Origin: an uncultured Bacteroidales bacterium
GTDB lineage: Bacteria; Bacteroidota; Bacteroidia; Bacteroidales; UBA932
DNA: 64,000 nt
Direction: 5' to 3'
NCBI GenBank assembly: GCA_934725015.1
Contig: CAKVAS010000009.1
Span: 27,972-91,971 of the forward strand
The notes under the pieces were generated by a model. The model did no database searches, had not been told where the DNA came from, and saw only the letters and a program-made list of their open reading frames with translations. A program made the position numbers and the translations under genes. Positions 40,610 to 49,092 of this stretch are shown here, piece after piece. Every line of letters begins with the position of its first letter. Positions within the stretch are counted from its first letter, which is position 1.

Positions 40610-42657
40610 ACGGCGAGAGGTCTATGCTGGGTATAAGTTCATGTTCATATAAGGTGGGAACTTTTTTGAAATCGGTTTCACCTGTAGTCGGAAGTCGTGT
40701 GATGTGTCATCGTCCGGTGTGCCGTTTGGTGGCGGTCTTGTTCGTTGCCGGGCTTTTGCTGTTCCCGCTGAGCCTTTCGGCGCAGAAAATCTCTGACATC
40801 AAACGAGACGCATCGATGGTTTGGGGCGAGGGCAGCGCCGCTGACACGAGGGCTGCGGACAGCCTTGCCACGGAGGCGCTTGTCGGAAAGATTGCCGGGG
40901 CCGTGGAACTGCCTTATAGCGGGGCGGTGAAGGCCGCGCTGATGGAGACCTACAGGGGCGACGTCGCCGGGACTTCCGAGGTCGCCGTGTCGGGAGGCAG
41001 GAAGGAGACAACGGTGCTGCGCTACATCCGCCGTGATGCGGTCGGGAATGTGTTTGAGAACCGGCGCAGGCGCATTGCGGAGATGAAGGACATTGCCGGG
41101 ACTGCGGAGAAGAAATTGCAGATGGACGTCGCTTTGCGCTACCTGTCATGGGCCGCGGTGCTGCTTCAGTCGGTGCCGGGCTTCAAGGCGGAGGAGGTCG
41201 CTGAACTGCGTTCGAGGCGGGTGCGTATTCTGGAGGGCATGAACGTGCGTTTCGCCCGCCAGAGCGTCGCGGACAAGGAAATCGTGGAGCTGAGCTTCAC
41301 CTACAAGGGCCAGCCTGTCAGGAACATAGACTACCGCTTCTTCAACGGCCGCGAGTGGAGCGGCGTCATGTCCGCAAAGGACGGCAAGGGCTTCATCGAG
41401 GTCTCTCTCGGCTCGAGGATTGACGACTACCGCATACTCTACGAGTCCGACCCCTCCCATCTGAGGCATATCTACCGGGAGGTTCAGTCCGTTGAGCGGG
41501 CTTTCGGAGCCGCGTCCGGGACAGGCGCTGGTTCCGGGGCCTCTGCGAGTGGCGGCGGTTCTGCGCTGGCGAAGAGTTCAGGCCGTGGCACGAAATCACA
41601 TTCCGGGAGTTTCGGCTCGGGCGTCCCGGACAATCGAGGCTTGGAGCATGATGGTCCGGGAAAGGAAAATGGTGCGGAATGCGCCGGCTCGGACGCCCCT
41701 GGCAACTACGCTCCTGCGGATGCCGTGGCGGTCAGCAGAATAGATTTCTCCGCCGTCAGGAGCAAGGTGATGGACGTGATGTCCCGGGAAAAGTTCAGCG
41801 CGTCCCCGGACTCGACCAAGGCTGTGAGCCTTACCCCGGTTCTCTTCACTTCGGAATACGAGGCTGCGGTTTCGAGGATATGCGATGCTCTGAAAAACCG
41901 TGAATATGAGAGTGTCCGTCCGCTTTTTACGGAAACAGGCTACGACATATTCCTCCGTCTCGTGGCCTACGGCAATGCTCGCGTTCTCTCCCACGATGAC
42001 CTTAATTTCTACGCCCTCGGCGACGAGGTCTGGTGCCGCAGCATCCCGATGGCCTTCTCGTTCAGCGGCAACCCCCGGCGCTTTGTCGAGGATGTCGTCC
42101 TGACCTTCAACCGGGACGGCCTCGTGTCGAACCTCACTTTCTCGCTCGGCGCCGCCGCAACGTCCGACATCTGCTCACACGAGGGCTGGACGGAGGAGGC
42201 GCGGCTGATACTCGTCGATTTTCTCGAAAACTACAAGACCGCCTATTCCCTCAGGAGGCTCGACTACATAAGCTCGATTTTTGACGACGACGCGCTCATA
42301 ATCACCGGGCGTGTCCTGCGCAGCGCGGGGCTGCGCAACGAATACGGCTCGAACCGCTATGTCAGCTTTACCCGTCAGAACAAGGCGACGTACATCCGCA
42401 ACCTTTCGCGGGTCTTCGCGAGCCAGGAATACATCAACATCCAGTTCTCGGACAGCGAGGTCGTGAAGCTCGGGAAAGGGGAGCAGCTTTTCGGGATAAA
42501 AATCCGGCAGGAGTATTTCTCCACGACCTATTCCGACGTCGGCTACCTCTTCATTCTCGTGGATTTGTCCGACTGGCAGCGGCCTGTGATTCACGTGCGT
42601 ACATGGCAGGAGTCGCCGGACAAGGATTTCGGGGTCATCGGGCCGTATCATTTCTAA
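40606..42657 (+). CDS. Large uncharacterised exported protein
   Basis: This frame (683 residues from 40606) overlaps the previous stop as ATGA; an ATG at 40702 would give a more usual signal peptide (VAVLFVAGLLLFPLSLSAQK) and is a serious alternative. The N-terminal domain has charged helices (LRYIRRDAVGNVFENRRRR). A Gly/Ser-rich linker (GTGAGSGASASGGGSALAKS) lies near residue 310. The C-terminal half has two alpha/beta segments (EAAVSRICDALKNREYESVR and LILVDFLENYKTAYSLRRLD) that resemble NTF2/SnoaL-like folds. A role as a periplasmic or surface component of the divergent kinase locus is possible; no function is recognised. Confidence 0.72.
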   Translation: MNGERSMLGISSCSYKVGTFLKSVSPVVGSRVMCHRPVCRLVAVLFVAGLLLFPLSLSAQKISDIKRDASMVWGEGSAADTRAADSLATEALVGKIAGAVELPYSGAVKAALMETYRGDVAGTSEVAVSGGRKETTVLRYIRRDAVGNVFENRRRRIAEMKDIAGTAEKKLQMDVALRYLSWAAVLLQSVPGFKAEEVAELRSRRVRILEGMNVRFARQSVADKEIVELSFTYKGQPVRNIDYRFFNGREWSGVMSAKDGKGFIEVSLGSRIDDYRILYESDPSHLRHIYREVQSVERAFGAASGTGAGSGASASGGGSALAKSSGRGTKSHSGSFGSGVPDNRGLEHDGPGKENGAECAGSDAPGNYAPADAVAVSRIDFSAVRSKVMDVMSREKFSASPDSTKAVSLTPVLFTSEYEAAVSRICDALKNREYESVRPLFTETGYDIFLRLVAYGNARVLSHDDLNFYALGDEVWCRSIPMAFSFSGNPRRFVEDVVLTFNRDGLVSNLTFSLGAAATSDICSHEGWTEEARLILVDFLENYKTAYSLRRLDYISSIFDDDALIITGRVLRSAGLRNEYGSNRYVSFTRQNKATYIRNLSRVFASQEYINIQFSDSEVVKLGKGEQLFGIKIRQEYFSTTYSDVGYLFILVDLSDWQRPVIHVRTWQESPDKDFGVIGPYHF

Positions 42658-42670
42658 TCGGGGATACAGT

Positions 42671-43792
42671 ATGTCATCAGAGCAGTTCGTATTTCATACG
42701 CCACTTTTCTACGTCCGGCATAATCAAAGTTCACTTTGCTTCTGCTCTCACTTATCGAAGAGGGCCATACGGGCAAAAAAGCGCTTGGGACACCGGAGCA
42801 CAGGGCGGCCGGCCGGGCTCGCCGTGCTGTCAGAAACCTCGGCGCTCCGCTGCATTGCCTTTGTGACCGCGATTTTTCTTGCCACATTTTCCCTGTCTGC
42901 TCAGACCGCCGGCGACGGGGATTTCTCCGTGCAGTCGTTCCGGCGGCTGGAATGGGACCTGGATGCCCGCAGTAACCACCCTCTCCGAGACCAGAACGGC
43001 AGGAAAGCGGCTCTGATTAAGGTGATTACATCCGCTGAAGGCCTTGACTTCGACGTCGGCGTTATGGGCATAGTCGCCGTGAGGCAGGAGGTCGGGGAAG
43101 TCTGGGTCTATGTCCCGGAGAAAGTCATGAAGATTACCGTGAGGCACAAGGACTTCGGAGTCATCAGGGATTATGTCTTCCCTGAGTCGATAGAGTCCGC
43201 TGCAACTTATGAAATGGTGTTGAAGACTCCTGCTCCGCCAATCGTTGAGAAGGAGATAATTGTAAGGGATTCAATTGTTTATCTTCCGTCTCCTGCGGAT
43301 TCAACAGTCCTCCCTGTCCGTCGCCGCGAACCTGTCGGACTTTCTGTTTCCGGCGTCTTTGCTTTCCCCGACTGTTCCGGCGGACTTATGCTCGGCTGGG
43401 AGAAGTACCGCTGGGGCTGCTACGTCAAGGTCGTGTCGAATTTCCGCAGTTCCGCCTCGGCGTACGACTGCCTTTCCGACGGCACGACCTCCGAGGGCTA
43501 CATCTGGACCTCCGGCCGTTCCCGCGCCTCGTGTCTTTCCGTCACAACTGGCCTTGTCTTTCGCCCCTGCGACTGGCTCAGCCTCTACACCGGGACCGGC
43601 TACGGCAGCCGCACCCTCCTTTGGGAGGACTCCTCCGGATACTGGTCCCGCGTCTCCGACCGCAGTCCAAGGGGCGTTGCCGCCGACCTCGGCCTTCAGT
43701 TCCGCCTCCGTCGCATTCGTCTCACCCTCGGTGTCTCAACAATAGCCTTCCGCCGCCTTGACGGCGAAATCGCCGTCGGTTTCTGCTTCTGA
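42671..43792 (+). CDS. Exported protein with PEGA-like domain and outer-membrane-type C-terminus
   Basis: The 373-residue frame begins at 42671, which leaves a long hydrophilic N-terminus before the signal-like segment FVTAIFLATFSLSAQ; the true start may be a non-ATG codon nearer to it. The domain SFRRLEWDLDARSNHP through EVWVYVPEKVMKITVRHKDFG and YEMVLKT is a beta-rich module that in Bacteroidales accompanies Ser/Thr kinases and formylglycine-type proteins. The second half is rich in aromatic and glycine residues and ends with FCF, consistent with a small outer-membrane barrel. It lies 13 bp after the preceding gene. Confidence 0.65.
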   Translation: MSSEQFVFHTPLFYVRHNQSSLCFCSHLSKRAIRAKKRLGHRSTGRPAGLAVLSETSALRCIAFVTAIFLATFSLSAQTAGDGDFSVQSFRRLEWDLDARSNHPLRDQNGRKAALIKVITSAEGLDFDVGVMGIVAVRQEVGEVWVYVPEKVMKITVRHKDFGVIRDYVFPESIESAATYEMVLKTPAPPIVEKEIIVRDSIVYLPSPADSTVLPVRRREPVGLSVSGVFAFPDCSGGLMLGWEKYRWGCYVKVVSNFRSSASAYDCLSDGTTSEGYIWTSGRSRASCLSVTTGLVFRPCDWLSLYTGTGYGSRTLLWEDSSGYWSRVSDRSPRGVAADLGLQFRLRRIRLTLGVSTIAFRRLDGEIAVGFCF

Positions 43793-43832
43793 AGTATGGC
43801 AGGCGTGGAGGATTGTTCTCCGCCCTGTTTTT

Positions 43833-44780
43833 TCACAGGGCTTTTATCGTGTCAATGCCGAGTCCTATGCAGTTTGCAATTATTTCCGGAGAAACACCGG
43901 CTTTCAGCAAGTTTCTGGCATGCTCAATGCCTGCCTTCTCCATTCCTTTCTCCATTCCTTTCTCCATTCCCTTCTTCATGCCGTCTTTCAAGCCTTTCTC
44001 CAGACCTTCGGCATATCCGGTTTCCTGCGCATATTCGCGCTGCGCAATTATGTCACGTTCCAGCATCATACTCCGTTCGTAGTTTAGTTTCTTATCTTCT
44101 GAAAAGGCAGCGATTCGGCAGGCTTCCAACAGCTTATTGAAGAATGGTCTGCTGCGTATTCCTGCCGGTATCTCCATCAAAGAAGAACTGTGGCGGAACA
44201 CATAAAGCAGCCAGTCCAATTCACTTTTGCAAGATTTCTCGCTCTTTGTAAACCTTTCTAATTCCACAAAGGTAACAGAAATTGTTGACGGAGCAATCTC
44301 TCCGGTTCTTTTTTCGGAAAAAATGTAGTGTGAGATGAGGTTGTCCGTATCCCATAATTCATCTTTTTCGTGTGACAGTCTGTAGTTAAGGAATCCTACG
44401 GAATAGACAGGTCGAAGCGCAGTGTATTTTTCAGATTCTTTGAGACTTATGTGATATGCTCCGGAAGCATAATAGACACAGCGCTGGAAAAATGCGGCCT
44501 CGTAGCTCCTTTGAACCTCAACGAGGAATCTTTCCCCGGAAATGCCCTCGCAAATAATGTCAAGTTGTGTTCGTTTTCCTGTTTGCGTGTCTTTCCCCTG
44601 CTCTCTGTCAAGATATCTCTTAATGTCTTTGACTCTTGCCTCGGTCGGCAACACGCAGTTCAGAAGTCTGATCAGTAGGTGCCTGTTGGCCTCGTCTGCA
44701 AAGACGGCCTTGAATCCGGCGTCATAGGTAAGGTCGACGAAAACGCCTTTCTCGGAAATGTTGTTCGATGATTCGCTCAT
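43833..44780 (-). CDS. Rpn/PD-(D/E)XK nuclease-family protein (transposase-like)
   Basis: The 315-residue protein belongs to the PF12784-type family: DLTYDAGFKAVFADEANRHL at the N-terminus, then RTQLDIICEGISGERFLVEVQ, where Asp and Glu-x-Gln (usually Glu-x-Lys) make the nuclease-like core. The C-terminus is a coiled stretch with MKKGMEKGMEKGMEKA from a 12-bp tandem repeat at about 43938-43985. Members are linked to recombination-promoting nucleases and occur in many copies in gut Bacteroidales. The repeat is in a slippage-prone region, so copy number probably varies between strains. No terminal inverted repeats are visible, so it is not a canonical insertion sequence. Confidence 0.88.
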   Translation of the reverse strand: MSESSNNISEKGVFVDLTYDAGFKAVFADEANRHLLIRLLNCVLPTEARVKDIKRYLDREQGKDTQTGKRTQLDIICEGISGERFLVEVQRSYEAAFFQRCVYYASGAYHISLKESEKYTALRPVYSVGFLNYRLSHEKDELWDTDNLISHYIFSEKRTGEIAPSTISVTFVELERFTKSEKSCKSELDWLLYVFRHSSSLMEIPAGIRSRPFFNKLLEACRIAAFSEDKKLNYERSMMLERDIIAQREYAQETGYAEGLEKGLKDGMKKGMEKGMEKGMEKAGIEHARNLLKAGVSPEIIANCIGLGIDTIKAL

Positions 44781-44985
44781 AATGTAAAAAATTAGAATGA
44801 GCCGCGAACATATATGAAAAAATCCTGACTGAACCTCGAAAAAAGAAAAACAAAATATAAAAAAAGAAAAATGTGGCTAAAATTGGCGGCCTGAATGTGA
44901 AACAATGTATTATAGACCGAAAAGGATGAAAAAGATGATGCGGGTTATTTTTCTTTGAATGTTTTCTGGTTGAGGAGGAATAAAA
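44781..44985. other. Gap with low-complexity AT-rich sequence
   Basis: Upstream of the Rpn gene lies A-rich sequence (44818-44880) without a gene. No clear promoter box could be fixed. Confidence 0.35.
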
Positions 44986-44991
44986 CAGAGA

Positions 44992-45025
44992 AGGCTCGCA
45001 GGTGGAAAACTACCACCGCGAGCCT
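44992..45025. terminator. Hairpin downstream of the nucleoside transporter gene
   Basis: AGGCTCGCAGGTGG (44992-45005) pairs with CCACCGCGAGCCT (45013-45025) with one bulged base and a 7-nt loop. It lies 45 bp beyond the 3' end of the minus-strand transporter gene and is followed on that strand by TTCTCTGTTTTA. This is a likely transcription terminator. Confidence 0.65.
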
Positions 45026-45069
45026 GTCTGATTTACCGCTTGAGGAGAATTTGTTTGTCTTGCTTTTCG

Positions 45070-46461
45070 TTACACAAGTTTCGGGGCATTCTGGTCCGGA
45101 GCCTTGAAGAGAACCATGAAGAGGAGAGCGACCACGAGGGCGTAGGCTGCGAAGATGTACCAGCAGGCGCTCCAGCCGTCAAGGCCGCAGCTCAGCTTGT
45201 TGCCCATCGTGAAGACGCGTTCCGCGCCGTCTATGACGATTGTCTCGGTGTGTGTGAACCGGTTAACGATTGCCTGTGCGCTGAGGGTGCCCACCGTCGC
45301 TCCGATTCCGTTGGTCATCAGCATGAAAAGACCCTGGGCGCTGTTCTGAACCTTGCCGGAAGTGCGCTGATTGACATAGAGCGAACCGGAGATGTTGAAG
45401 AAGTCGAAGGCGACTCCATAGACTATGCAGGAGAGGATGAGCATCCAGACGCCGCTGCCTGTGTCACCGAGGCCGAACAGTCCGAAGCGCAGAACCCATG
45501 CGAACATGGCGATGAGCATCACGTTCTTGATGCCGAACTTCTTCATCGCGAACGGTATCAGGAGGATTCCGAGAGTCTCGGCAATCTGTGACACTGAATA
45601 TATCGCGGTGGCGTTCTTCGCTCCCCATGAGTCGGCGAAGCCTTCAAGACCCTGGAAATGGGAGATGAAAGGCGTCGCGTAGCCGTTTGTAATCTGGAGC
45701 GCTACGCCGAGCAGCATCGAGAAAATGAAGAAGAATGCCATCTGCTTGTCTTTGAACAACTTGAATGCGCTGAGGCCGAGCGCATCGAACAGTGACTGCT
45801 TTCCTTCTGTCTCGGCTTTCTTAATCTTCGGCAGCGTGAAGCAGTAGGCCACGAGGACCAGACCGATTGCTCCGGAGATGATGAACTGATGGTAGGTGTT
45901 CTGGAAAGAGATGCCGGCCCCTGTCTTGCAGAAGTTCATGATCCACATGCTTGCGATGAAACCGACAGTACCGAACACGCGGATTGGCGGGAAGTCCTTC
46001 ACGGTGTCGTAGCCGTTCTGCTCGAGTATGCCGTATGCCGTCGAGTTGGAGAGGGCGATTGTCGGCATATAGAACGCCACGCTGAGCGTATAGAGCGCGA
46101 TGAATATAGGGAAGCTGAACGTTCCGGAAATGAGTGCGGTGAGTTCCGAGCCTGTCGCTCCGGTCGCTATTGCCGCCGATTCCACGCCTGAGGCATAGAG
46201 TCCCGCTCCGAGCATCGCCGCTCCTGCGATGAATTGGCAGAGTGCCAGCGACTTGGCTGCTCCGAGCCATTTGTCGGCCACGATTCCCATGAGCGCCGGC
46301 ATGAATATGGAGACGATTCCCTGCATCGCGTAGAACAGTCCGATTTTGCTGCCGAGTCCCACCTGCACGAGATAGTTGCCCATCGAGGTCAGATACGCTC
46401 CCCAGATTGCCCATTGGAGGATGTTCATCACAATGAGCCTGATTTTGATGTTTTTAGCCAT
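45070..46461 (-). CDS. Nucleoside:proton symporter-type MFS permease (NHS family)
   Basis: The 463-residue inner-membrane protein has twelve predicted helices. The N-terminal block MNILQWAIWGAYLTSMGNYL and the repeated GIVADKWLGAAKSLALCQ loop match the nucleoside:H+ symporter family, PF03825, related to NupG and XapB. The segment YVNQRTSGKVQNSAQGLFMLMTNGIG is another family marker. It imports nucleosides as carbon, nitrogen or nucleobase source. A minus-strand TACCTTTG box at 46543-46550 precedes it, divergent from tgt. Confidence 0.9.
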   Translation of the reverse strand: MAKNIKIRLIVMNILQWAIWGAYLTSMGNYLVQVGLGSKIGLFYAMQGIVSIFMPALMGIVADKWLGAAKSLALCQFIAGAAMLGAGLYASGVESAAIATGATGSELTALISGTFSFPIFIALYTLSVAFYMPTIALSNSTAYGILEQNGYDTVKDFPPIRVFGTVGFIASMWIMNFCKTGAGISFQNTYHQFIISGAIGLVLVAYCFTLPKIKKAETEGKQSLFDALGLSAFKLFKDKQMAFFFIFSMLLGVALQITNGYATPFISHFQGLEGFADSWGAKNATAIYSVSQIAETLGILLIPFAMKKFGIKNVMLIAMFAWVLRFGLFGLGDTGSGVWMLILSCIVYGVAFDFFNISGSLYVNQRTSGKVQNSAQGLFMLMTNGIGATVGTLSAQAIVNRFTHTETIVIDGAERVFTMGNKLSCGLDGWSACWYIFAAYALVVALLFMVLFKAPDQNAPKLV

Positions 46462-46542
46462 TTGTAGTCTTTTTTATTGTCTTTTAATGTGTTATGGATT
46501 ATTGTGCGTTAGTATAACCTTTCGTACGCCCACGCAATAGGG

Positions 46543-46571
46543 CAAAGGTACAAAAAGTTTTACTATCTTTG
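46543..46571. promoter_or_regulatory. Divergent -7 boxes for the transporter (minus) and tgt (plus)
   Basis: The minus strand reads TACCTTTG at 46543-46550 and the plus strand reads TATCTTTG at 46564-46571. Both match TAnnTTTG exactly and are only 13 bp apart, so the two transcription units start nearly back to back. Confidence 0.6.
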
Positions 46572-46673
46572 ACGGCGATTTGCCCGACAATTTTCAGGTT
46601 TTGCGTGGATTCGGAGACTTTGTGATATGCCCGGGCATATAACCATAAGGTCATATATAATATATAGGAATAC

Positions 46674-47804
46674 ATGACATTCAGACTTACAGCGAAAGAC
46701 CCCGGTTCATCGGCGAGGTGCGGCACAATCACGACCGACCACGGCACGATTGAGACTCCGATATTCATGCCCGTGGGGACGGTAGGTTCCGTCAAGGGCA
46801 TCTATCACAGGGACCTGGTGGAAGACATCAGGGCTGAGATCATACTCGGCAACACCTACCATCTCTACCTGCGCCCGGGTCTTGAGATTCTCCGCAAGGC
46901 CGGCGGTCTCCACAAGTTCGAGCACTGGGACAGGCCGATTCTCACCGACAGCGGCGGATTTCAGGTGTTCTCGCTCACTCAGATGCGCAAACTTACTCCG
47001 GAGGGCTGCACTTTCCGCTCGCACATCGACGGGTCGAAGCATACTTTCACTCCGGAAAACAATGTTGACACTCAGCGCATTATCGGCGCCGACATAATGA
47101 TGGCCCTCGACGAGTGCTGTCCGGGCGACGCGCCTTATGAGTACGCGAAGAAATCGCTGAAGCTCACCCAGAGCTGGCTGGAGCGCTATCTGAAGCACTT
47201 TGACGAGACGGAGCCGCTCTACGGGTACTCGCAGACGGTCTTTCCGATAATCCAGGGCTGCGTCTATCCGGACCTGCGCCGGGCCGCCGTAGAGCACGCC
47301 GCGAAGTTTGACCGCGAGGGCTATGCCATCGGTGGGCTTGCGGTGGGGGAGCCTACCGAGAAGATGTACGAGATGCTTGAGCTCGTGTGCCCGATTCTTC
47401 CGCAGGACCGCCCGCGCTACCTGATGGGCGTGGGAACTCCGGCGAACCTGCTCGAAGGCATCGCGAGGGGAGTGGATATGTTCGACTGCGTGATGCCGAC
47501 CAGAAACGGACGCAACGGAATGCTGTTCACATGGAACGGAATCATGAATATGCGCAACCTCAAGTGGGCCGACGACTTCTCCGAACTCGACCCGAGCGGA
47601 AGCTCGTTCGTCGACCACTACTACACGAAGGCATATCTCCGCCACCTCTTCATCGCGGGAGAGATTTTCGCCGCGCAGATTGCCTCCGAGCACAATCTCG
47701 CGTTCTATCTCGACCTCGTCCGCGAGGCCCGAAGACACATCGCGGCGGGTGATTTCGCGACATGGAAGGATGTGACCGTCAAGAAGATAATGACGAGACT
47801 CTGA
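46674..47804 (+). CDS. tgt: tRNA-guanine transglycosylase (queuine/preQ1 insertion)
   Basis: The 376-residue cytosolic enzyme exchanges guanine-34 of GUN-anticodon tRNAs for preQ1. Active-site blocks are clear: ILTDSGGFQVFSL with the proton-transfer Asp, GGLAVGE for base binding, and GVDMFDCVMPTRNGRNG with the nucleophilic Asp. At the usual zinc site, three of four ligands are absent: instead of CxCxxC the protein reads DPSGSSFVDHYYTKAYLRHL, though the later His in EHNLAFY remains. So the enzyme probably binds no zinc or uses other ligands. It precedes an LptF/LptG permease gene by 52 bp, a common order in Bacteroidota. Confidence 0.95.
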   Translation: MTFRLTAKDPGSSARCGTITTDHGTIETPIFMPVGTVGSVKGIYHRDLVEDIRAEIILGNTYHLYLRPGLEILRKAGGLHKFEHWDRPILTDSGGFQVFSLTQMRKLTPEGCTFRSHIDGSKHTFTPENNVDTQRIIGADIMMALDECCPGDAPYEYAKKSLKLTQSWLERYLKHFDETEPLYGYSQTVFPIIQGCVYPDLRRAAVEHAAKFDREGYAIGGLAVGEPTEKMYEMLELVCPILPQDRPRYLMGVGTPANLLEGIARGVDMFDCVMPTRNGRNGMLFTWNGIMNMRNLKWADDFSELDPSGSSFVDHYYTKAYLRHLFIAGEIFAAQIASEHNLAFYLDLVREARRHIAAGDFATWKDVTVKKIMTRL

Positions 47805-47856
47805 TGATTCGGACATTGTCCGCAAAGCATATATCACAAGGAATAAACTCTCGACG

Positions 47857-48954
47857 ATGGAATTTTCTCTCAGACCAAAGAAACTGGACGTATATATATT
47901 CAAGAAGTTCATCCTGACCTTCTTCGTCGCGCTGGTGCTCATCATCGGCATCGTCATCATATTCGACATAAGCGAGAAAATCGACAACTTCGTCGCGAAG
48001 GAGGCTCCGCTCAAGGCCATAATCTTCGACTATTACATGAATTTCATCCCCTATTTCATGAATATGTTCTCACCTCTGTTCGTGTTCATAACGGTGATTT
48101 TCTTCACGTCGAAGATGGCGGCGAACTCGGAGATTGTGGCGATTCTCAGCTGCGGAATCAGCTTTCACAGGATGATGGTCCCGTATATGGCGGCGGCCAC
48201 CCTCATCTGTGCGCTGTCGCTCTGCCTCAATCTTTTCATCATCCCGGACGCGAACAAGACGAGGGTGGAATTTGAGGGCAAATACATAAAATCCGGATAT
48301 ATCGCCAACACGAAGAATGTCCACTACCAGATTTCTCCGGGCGAGTTCGTCTTCGTCGAGTCGTTCAGCTCCTGGAACAACACGGCCTACCGCTTCACCC
48401 TCGAGCGCTTTGACGGGAACCGTCTCGAATCCAAGCTTTCCGCTGAAACGGCAGTGTGGGACAGCACTTTCGGAGGATGGAAGCTCAAGAATTATTTTAT
48501 CCGGGACTACTACGAGGACATGACCGACCGCATCCGGAGCGGAAAGCAGCTCGACACCGTGATTGCCCTCAAGATTGATGACTTCTATGTGCGCAAGAAG
48601 ACCGTCGAGACCCTGAACTACGGGGAACTCGACCGCTACATCGCGAGGCAGCAGATGAGGGGCGACGCCAACGTCAAGTATTCCCTCATCGAGAAGCACA
48701 AGCGCTTCACCCTGCCGTTCTCGGCGTTCATCCTCACGATTATGGGCGTGTCGCTCTCGTCCAAGAAGCGGCGCGGCGGCATCGGCTGGAACATCGGAAT
48801 AGGCATCGCCCTGAGCTTCTCCTACATTCTCTTCATGAAGTTCAGCGAGATGTTTGTCTATACCGACACCCTTCCGCCCGGATGGGCCCTGTGGCTGCCG
48901 AACATCATCTTCGCCATCATCGCGGCCGTGCTCTACCGCATCGCTCCTAAATAG
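47857..48954 (+). CDS. LptF/LptG-type permease (LPS export)
   Basis: The 365-residue protein of the YjgP/YjgQ family has six helices: two or three N-terminal (ILTFFVALVLIIGIVIIFDI), a periplasmic jelly-roll domain with GKYIKSGYIANTKNVHYQISPGEF and a C-terminal three-helix set (LPFSAFILTIMGVSLSSKKR, then SFSYILFMKFSEMF). With a second permease and ATPase LptB it extracts LPS from the inner membrane. A second family member, fused to Fmt, is at 51147-53591, so both halves of the heterodimer are in this window. It follows tgt and is probably co-transcribed with it. Confidence 0.9.
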   Translation: MEFSLRPKKLDVYIFKKFILTFFVALVLIIGIVIIFDISEKIDNFVAKEAPLKAIIFDYYMNFIPYFMNMFSPLFVFITVIFFTSKMAANSEIVAILSCGISFHRMMVPYMAAATLICALSLCLNLFIIPDANKTRVEFEGKYIKSGYIANTKNVHYQISPGEFVFVESFSSWNNTAYRFTLERFDGNRLESKLSAETAVWDSTFGGWKLKNYFIRDYYEDMTDRIRSGKQLDTVIALKIDDFYVRKKTVETLNYGELDRYIARQQMRGDANVKYSLIEKHKRFTLPFSAFILTIMGVSLSSKKRRGGIGWNIGIGIALSFSYILFMKFSEMFVYTDTLPPGWALWLPNIIFAIIAAVLYRIAPK

Positions 48955-49082
48955 CGGCGGAGACAGATAAAAGGCGACCTGCTGCGTTGCTCAATTTGTC
49001 AAAATCCTCACAACCATCAGGTTGCTGCGGTATTTGACCGCATTGAGCGCCTTGCATCTCATCCTTTTATCTGCCTCCGCTA
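48953..49082. repeat. 130-bp imperfect hairpin repeat between convergent genes
   Basis: The ends AGCGGCGGAGACAGATAAAA and TTTTATCTGCCTCCGCT are inverted repeats, and the inner core has AAATCCTCACAACC at 49002-49015 followed by AGGTTGCTGCGG at 49019-49030. A related core occurs at 53642-53671. The position between the ends of lptG and ilvA would suit a bidirectional terminator; the recurrence suggests a dispersed REP/MITE-type element. Confidence 0.75.
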
Positions 49083-49092
49083 GTACTGTGCT

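Noticed and set aside
46707..48020. Minus-strand ORF opposite tgt
   Set aside because: Antisense shadow of tgt and the permease start.
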